From Dawidia soli (GTDB lineage: Bacteria; Bacteroidota; Bacteroidia; Cytophagales; Cyclobacteriaceae): a DNA stretch of 57,145 nucleotides. This document shows, one piece after another, positions 53,113 through 57,145 of the stretch (positions within the stretch are counted from its first letter, which is position 1; every line of letters begins with the position of its first letter). Made by a program: the position numbers and the translations under genes. The stretch lies in NCBI RefSeq assembly GCF_018598185.1, contig NZ_JAHESC010000049.1, positions 1-57,145 of the forward strand. The letters run 5' to 3'. Under the pieces are notes generated by a model. The model saw only the letters and a program-made list of their open reading frames with translations. It had not been told where the DNA came from and made no database searches.

Positions 53113-53463
53113 TTAATTCTGTATCAAAACGCGTTCGATCTTCTCATTGATCTCCTGTATAAACGGCTCATCCCGCACAACGACGTAATCACTCTGCCGT
53201 ACCTCCTCATAGATCATCGGCAGATCTGCCAGATTCACTTTTTTATCTTTTATGCCCTCCAGCGTCTCGCGGATCCAGAACACCTGGTTCGTCGTCGGGA
53301 TGCGGTGAAAGGTCCATTCCACGTAATTCTCCAATGCAGCATATACCTGCAACACGAGTTTGTTCCGGTGCTCTGTCAGGATCGCTTCTGCGATCGCCGG
53401 CATCGCATCGCCCGCATGCGCAGGAATGCTCCGCAACCCCTGGTTTGTTACGAATCTTTTCAT
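53113..53463 (-). CDS. Hypothetical protein (116 aa)
   Basis: Soluble 116-residue protein without signal peptide or membrane helix. Mixed-charge, mostly helical sequence: AMPAIAEAILTEHRNKLVLQ, then VYAALENYVEWTFHRIP, and a C-terminal helix (IQEINEKIERVLIQN). No recognised family or catalytic motif. Codon pattern resembles the neighbours, which supports a real gene. The start at 53463 (MKRFVTNQGL) has the AT-rich stretch 53470-53530 behind it, shared with the divergent gene at 53574, a natural place for promoters. Confidence 0.6.
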   Translation of the reverse strand: MKRFVTNQGLRSIPAHAGDAMPAIAEAILTEHRNKLVLQVYAALENYVEWTFHRIPTTNQVFWIRETLEGIKDKKVNLADLPMIYEEVRQSDYVVVRDEPFIQEINEKIERVLIQN

Positions 53464-53573
53464 ACATTACTCTTGTAAAGACTCCTCAATACTAATAAAA
53501 TTAGTTTTAATAAACTAACATTATTAGAACATCCTTCTTTAGAAAGTTGTTAAAACCACTTAAACAGTCGAAA

Positions 53574-53852
53574 ATGAGGGTTTTGCATGTTGACGATTTG
53601 CTCGAATTTAACGGGGAGGTGTACGCCAACTGGCGGCTGTCCGGTGCCATCGGGATCCAATACCTGAACTGTAACGGTATTATGATCATCCGACCCATGC
53701 TGCCGCAGGACGAAGAAGCAGACGACGACGTGCCCACGGCCGAAACCGCCGATGCCTGGATTATCTCCATCAACCCCGACGACGCCCTGAAGCTGACCGC
53801 CGCCAGCCAAGACATGGCCTTCTACGTCGAGAAGGACCGCATCGTGCTATAA
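53574..53852 (+). CDS. Hypothetical protein (92 aa)
   Basis: Small cytoplasmic protein, mainly beta strands: MRVLHVDDLLEFNGEVYANW, NCNGIMIIRPML, an acidic loop (DEEADDDVPTAE) and a last strand pair. ATG 53574 is chosen; an in-frame ATG at 53547 would add nine residues. No family recognised. Its stop lies 4 bp from the end of the convergent membrane-protein gene. Function unknown. Confidence 0.6.
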   Translation: MRVLHVDDLLEFNGEVYANWRLSGAIGIQYLNCNGIMIIRPMLPQDEEADDDVPTAETADAWIISINPDDALKLTAASQDMAFYVEKDRIVL

Positions 53853-53856
53853 CCTG

Positions 53857-54489
53857 TTAATGCAGAAAGAAAGACGCCACGCCCGTAAGCACCAGGGTGA
53901 TGCCCGTAATGATGCCCGCGTTGTGCTCGAGGGTGTGCCAGTTCATTTTGACCAGTCCCTGGTACGTAAGCCGTACCCACAACACCATGCCGCTGACCGT
54001 CACAACCGTATACAACACCGCCAGCACCGCCACCAACCACCAGCCCGTGGCGCCGGCCATGAGAAAATACGCTTCTATTTCCAGACAAGGCGAAAAGAAC
54101 ATGGCGATGACCAGGCTGATCACCACCTGGCGCGGCGAAATGACCGGCTTGCTGTGCAGGTGAAAATGTTTGTGGCGATGGTGCTGATAGATATAAAAGA
54201 GGCCCAGTGCGATCAGCACGGCCGGCGCAAAGAAATGGGTGAACGGTTCGACGCTGTCGCTCAGGGCACGGCCCGCCAGGGCAATGATGCCGCCCAGCAA
54301 CACCGTGCTCAGGGCGTGGGCCAGGCCCGCCGCCAGCGTCACCGACGTCGTCTGGCGCAGCGACCATTGTTCACGACGGCCGATGGCCAGCACGGGAAGC
54401 CAGTGGTTGGGAATGAGCGCGTGCAGTACGCTTAAGACAAGGCTTCCGGCAATCAGTGCAATCATGTGAAGATGTAGGGCTTTCCGCAT
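53857..54489 (-). CDS. Six-helix membrane protein, NicO/UreH-like
   Basis: A 210-residue integral membrane protein with about six helices. The first helix carries LHALIPNHWLPVLAIGRRE and the second AAGLAHALSTVLLGG; a His in each of these places is the pattern of NicO/RcnA/UreH-type metal transporters (LysE superfamily). A His-rich loop (HHRHKHFHLHS) lies between helices 3 and 4, suiting metal binding. A start at 54465 (MIALIAGSLVL) is also possible. TAGCTTTG on the - strand at 54518-54525 could be its -7 element. Ni, Co or another metal as cargo is inferred and unproven. Confidence 0.65.
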   Translation of the reverse strand: MRKALHLHMIALIAGSLVLSVLHALIPNHWLPVLAIGRREQWSLRQTTSVTLAAGLAHALSTVLLGGIIALAGRALSDSVEPFTHFFAPAVLIALGLFYIYQHHRHKHFHLHSKPVISPRQVVISLVIAMFFSPCLEIEAYFLMAGATGWWLVAVLAVLYTVVTVSGMVLWVRLTYQGLVKMNWHTLEHNAGIITGITLVLTGVASFFLH

Positions 54490-54517
54490 GCAGCGTGCCC
54501 GGTTGTAAAAACCGGTG

Positions 54518-54525
54518 CAAAGCTA
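54518..54525 (-). promoter_or_regulatory. Candidate -7 element of the NicO/UreH-like gene
   Basis: TAGCTTTG on the - strand, 28 bp before ATG 54489 (52 bp before ATG 54465); no -33 partner seen. Confidence 0.4.
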
Positions 54526-54685
54526 ATCGACTTTGGCAATACTGCAGCGTGGCCCTGAGAACACAAAACAGACGGCCGGTGTTCCACGGTCTCCAAAAAT
54601 CTGTCACAACGATCTGCGCCGCGCTGCGTTAAACAGTCCTGATGCAAAATTGCTACCTTTAATCTTTCACCCTTAACCACGAACT

Positions 54686-55798
54686 ATGTCTATCTGGGAC
54701 AAACTCAAGGCGGAATTTGTTGACATCATCGAATGGACCGATGACAGCCGGAACACCATGATCTGGCGCTTTCCGCGCTATCAGCATGAGATCAAGTATG
54801 GCGCGCAGCTCACCGTGCGGGAGAGTCAGGTGGCGGTCTTTGTAAACGAAGGCCAGATCGCCGATGTATTCCAGCCCGGAAGGTATACGCTGGAGACGCA
54901 GAACATGCCCATCCTCACCACGCTGAAAGGATGGAAATATGGATTCGACAGCCCGTTCAAGGCAGAGGTATACTTTGTCAACACCCGGAACTTTGTCGAC
55001 CAGAAGTGGGGCACGAAAAATCCCATCATGCTCCGCGACCAGGAGTTCGGCCCCATCCGCCTGCGCGCCTTTGGCACCTTCGCGCTGAAAGTCGACGACG
55101 CCGGCAAGTTCATCAAAGAGATCGCCGGCACCGACGGCCACTTCACCACGGAAGAGGTAGCCGAACAGCTCCGCAACCTCATCCTTACACGCTTTACCGA
55201 CGCCATAGGCGAAAGCAAGCTGCCCGCGCTGGACCTCGCCGCGAACTACGACGAGCTCTCCCGCATCATCACCGACAAGATCGGTACCGAGTTCTCCGAC
55301 TATGGCCTGGAGCTGACGAAGTTCCTGGTAGAAAATATATCGCTGCCGCCGGAAGTCGAGCAGGCACTGGACAAACGCAGCAGCATGGGCATCCTCGGCA
55401 ACCTCCATGCCTATACCCAGTTCCAGGCAGCCAACGCCATGGAAAACGCCGCGAACAATCCCGGCGGTGCGGGCAGCGACATGATGGGCCTCGGCGTGGG
55501 ACTTTCCATGGCGCAGCAAATGGCACAGACGCTGAACAACGCGCAACAGGCGCAGGCACCCAACCTCAACCAGGCGCCGCCGCCGATCCCCAACGCCAAC
55601 GTTCAGTACTTTGTGGCCGTCAATGGCCAGCAGCAAGGCCCTTTCAACCTGCAAGCCATCGACCAGATGGTAAAGCAAGGCACATTGACACGCGACATGC
55701 TCGTGTGGAAACAGGGCATGCCCAACTGGACAAAAGCCGGCGATGTAGGCGACCTGACAGGCATCTTTGGCGCCACACCTCCGCCCTTGCCGCAATAA
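54686..55798 (+). CDS. SPFH-domain protein with C-terminal GYF_2 domain
   Basis: A 370-residue cytoplasmic, membrane-associating protein. Residues about 25-230 form an SPFH/virion-core-like domain (VAVFVNEGQIADVFQPGRYT, EVYFVNTRNFVDQKWGTKNP, ALKVDDAGKFIKEIAGTDG), as in Bacillus YdjI. A glycine/alanine/glutamine-rich linker (about 265-310) leads to a GYF_2 domain (YFVAVNGQQQGPFNLQAIDQ, LVWKQGMPNWTKAGDV) that binds proline-rich peptides, then a PPPLP tail. TACCTTTA at 54654-54661 may be its -7 element. The zinc-ribbon gene starts 50 bp downstream; in Bacillus, related genes ydjG and ydjI stand in one operon with a PspA homologue and act in envelope stress. Role here inferred from that. Confidence 0.88.
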   Translation: MSIWDKLKAEFVDIIEWTDDSRNTMIWRFPRYQHEIKYGAQLTVRESQVAVFVNEGQIADVFQPGRYTLETQNMPILTTLKGWKYGFDSPFKAEVYFVNTRNFVDQKWGTKNPIMLRDQEFGPIRLRAFGTFALKVDDAGKFIKEIAGTDGHFTTEEVAEQLRNLILTRFTDAIGESKLPALDLAANYDELSRIITDKIGTEFSDYGLELTKFLVENISLPPEVEQALDKRSSMGILGNLHAYTQFQAANAMENAANNPGGAGSDMMGLGVGLSMAQQMAQTLNNAQQAQAPNLNQAPPPIPNANVQYFVAVNGQQQGPFNLQAIDQMVKQGTLTRDMLVWKQGMPNWTKAGDVGDLTGIFGATPPPLPQ

Positions 55799-55848
55799 TT
55801 GCAGCAAACATTACTGTATCGAACCATTCTTACAACGAAGCCTGCTTC

Positions 55849-56946
55849 ATGAGCAACTTTCATGAACCTACCAAAAAGGTCAGCCAGGACCTTTCCTGCG
55901 AAAACTGCGGCGCCGGTTTGAGCTACGCCCCCGGCACCACGCACGTGGCGTGCGCCTATTGCGGTACAACGGTCAAGATCAACGCCGCCACGAGCGTCGT
56001 CGAAACAGACCTGGAAGAATACCTCGCCCGGGCCTGGGAAGACGATGAGACCATGACCGTGACCATCGTGAGCTGCAAGACCTGCGGCGGGTCGTCAACG
56101 CTGGCCCCCAACGTTGTATCAGACGCGTGTCCGTTCTGTGCCTCTCCCCTGGTAGTGACCGGCGGCACCACATCCTCCATACACAAGCCGCAGTATGTAC
56201 TGCCGTTCTCGTTTGGAGCCCCGTCGGCCCAGGAGCGATTCCGCGGCTGGCTCAAAGGCCTGTGGTTTGCGCCTGGTGACCTGAAAAAGTATGCCGACCT
56301 CCAGGGCAAGCTCTCCGGCATGTACCTGCCCTACTGGACCTTCGACTGCACCACAGACTCCGTCTATTCGGGCGAACGCGGCGATTATTATTATACCTCG
56401 GAAGTATATACACATCACGAAAACGGCAAGTCCGAGCTGCGCACCCGCCAGGTACGGCATACGCGGTGGTCGTCGGCGAGCGGCCGGGTACACGGTACCT
56501 TTGACGACCTGCTGATCGAAGGCAGCCGCTCATTACCCAAAAACAAGCTGCGTCAGCTCGAGCCGTGGGACACCCAAAAGCTCGTGCCGTACGACGACCA
56601 GTACCTGGCAGGCTTCCGCGCAGAGGTCAACGTCGTAAACATCAAAAACGCCTACGCCGAAGCCAAAGGCCGGATGCAACCCCGCATCGAGGCGATGGTC
56701 CGCAACGATATCGGCGGCTCGGAGCAACGCATCCACTCCCTCGACACCCGGTACCTCGACCCGAGCTTCAAACACGTACTATTACCCGTGTGGATCAGCG
56801 CCTACCGCTATAAGAACAAAGTATACCAGTTCATCATCAACGCCCGCACCGGCGAAGTACAAGGCGAGCGCCCCTACAGCGTAGTCAAGATCGTATTACT
56901 CGTCCTGGGCATAATAGCCGTTATCTTGTTCCTGGCATCGCTATAG
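55849..56946 (+). CDS. Zinc-ribbon membrane protein (YdjG-like)
   Basis: A 365-residue protein with two zinc ribbons at the N-terminus: CENCG-x12-CAYCG-type (about 16-40) and CKTCG-x13-CPFC-type (about 73-95), TFIIB-like. The middle region is a beta-rich domain (YLPYWTFDCTTDSVYSGERG, YLAGFRAEVNVVNIKNAYAE) and one C-terminal membrane helix ends the protein (VKIVLLVLGIIAVILFLASL). ATG 55849 is chosen; the same frame stays open through the whole preceding SPFH gene, but that stretch is low-quality antisense-like sequence, so the extension is spurious. It forms a pair with the SPFH gene. Relatives recruit stress proteins to the membrane; partner here unknown. Confidence 0.85.
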   Translation: MSNFHEPTKKVSQDLSCENCGAGLSYAPGTTHVACAYCGTTVKINAATSVVETDLEEYLARAWEDDETMTVTIVSCKTCGGSSTLAPNVVSDACPFCASPLVVTGGTTSSIHKPQYVLPFSFGAPSAQERFRGWLKGLWFAPGDLKKYADLQGKLSGMYLPYWTFDCTTDSVYSGERGDYYYTSEVYTHHENGKSELRTRQVRHTRWSSASGRVHGTFDDLLIEGSRSLPKNKLRQLEPWDTQKLVPYDDQYLAGFRAEVNVVNIKNAYAEAKGRMQPRIEAMVRNDIGGSEQRIHSLDTRYLDPSFKHVLLPVWISAYRYKNKVYQFIINARTGEVQGERPYSVVKIVLLVLGIIAVILFLASL

Positions 56947-56992
56947 AAAAAAGAGTAAGTGAGAGAGCGGGGGTGGGCATAGGATGTGAAAG

Positions 56993-57090
56993 ACGGTCAG
57001 GAGACCGCCACCATCCGCCAGCAGCGGACGCGGCGCGCGCAGCGCGCAAAAAAAACAACGACTGGTTCAAGTCTTCCGACCGAAGGGAGG
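56993..57090. repeat. Dispersed intergenic repeat, copy 2 (inverted)
   Basis: CGGTCAGGAGACCGC is the reverse complement of GCGGTCTCCTGACCG in copy 1, and AGTCTTCCGACCG the reverse complement of CGGTCGGAAGACT; the order of the two strings is kept. A CGCGCGC-type palindrome lies between. Confidence 0.6.
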
Positions 57091-57111
57091 GCGACTTGGA
57101 CCCAGCATGGC

Positions 57112-57142
57112 GGGGGGGGGGGGCCCCCCCCCCCCCCCCCCC
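57112..57142. other. G12/C19 homopolymer, probable assembly artefact
   Basis: Twelve G followed directly by nineteen C at the window end. Such a run is not biological in context and probably marks a contig end. Confidence 0.8.
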
Positions 57143-57145
57143 ACC

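Noticed and set aside
54931-55848. N-terminal extension of the zinc-ribbon gene through the SPFH gene
   Set aside because: The stretch is the +1 shadow of the SPFH frame and has no domain; the zinc ribbon begins right after ATG 55849.
1-57145. CRISPR arrays, tRNA or rRNA genes, insertion sequences, integrases, phage genes
   Set aside because: None seen: no regularly spaced repeat series, no cloverleaf with CCA-type context, no transposase or integrase motifs in any long frame.

Overview
The window reads as chromosomal DNA of a Bacteroidota bacterium, most likely a Cytophagales-type soil or freshwater glycan degrader; the genus cannot be fixed from sequence alone. The evidence is three SusC/SusD pairs, two hybrid two-component systems (HTCS), an ECF sigma/FecR pair, a type IX secretion C-terminal domain, a DUF4221 lipoprotein, an NVEALA-like peptide, and many promoters with the Bacteroidota -7 element TAnnTTTG. 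No tRNA, rRNA, CRISPR array, integrase or transposase was seen.

Layout. (1) 1-8676: PUL A, a 5'-truncated HTCS regulator, SusC, SusD and an arylsulfotransferase-like lipoprotein, all on +. (2) 8771-11107: a MacB/FtsX-type permease on -, with two tiny ORFs before it, then an SRPBCC gene. (3) 12438-26869: a segment bracketed by a SecA paralogue and a truncated second copy of it. Between them, on -, lies a compact operon: six-cysteine NVEALA-like exported peptide, DUF4221 lipoprotein, CxxC lipoprotein, O-antigen-ligase/TPR protein, signal peptidase I and a GT-C glycosyltransferase. A second FtsX-type permease and a transglutaminase-like lipoprotein follow on +. (4) 26924-38471: a 53-residue lipoprotein, an ECF sigma factor, and the convergent PUL B operon (FecR, SusC with STN domain, SusD, DUF3823, GxGYxYP/PA14/T9SS protein). 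(5) 38636-40989: divergent bestrophin and M50 protease-TPR genes. (6) 41046-52895: PUL C, a sulfatase, GH5-like glycosidase, SusD and SusC on - with a complete HTCS divergent on +. (7) 53113-56946: two small hypotheticals, a NicO/UreH-like membrane protein, and an SPFH-GYF / zinc-ribbon membrane protein pair. The window ends in an artificial-looking G/C homopolymer.

How it works together. The three PULs are standard sense-and-import units: an HTCS (A, C) or an ECF sigma/FecR pair (B) should turn on outer-membrane uptake. The sulfotransferase-like and sulfatase genes hint at sulfated substrates. The most novel part is the peptide operon at 14.9-21.4 kb. It combines a short Sec-exported Cys-rich peptide, its own signal peptidase, a CxxC lipoprotein that could act on disulfides, two lipid-linked-sugar-type membrane enzymes, and a non-housekeeping-looking SecA gene whose 3' end overlaps the operon. 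I infer a dedicated export and maturation system for a peptide or lipoprotein, possibly with glycosylation; none of this is proven by sequence.
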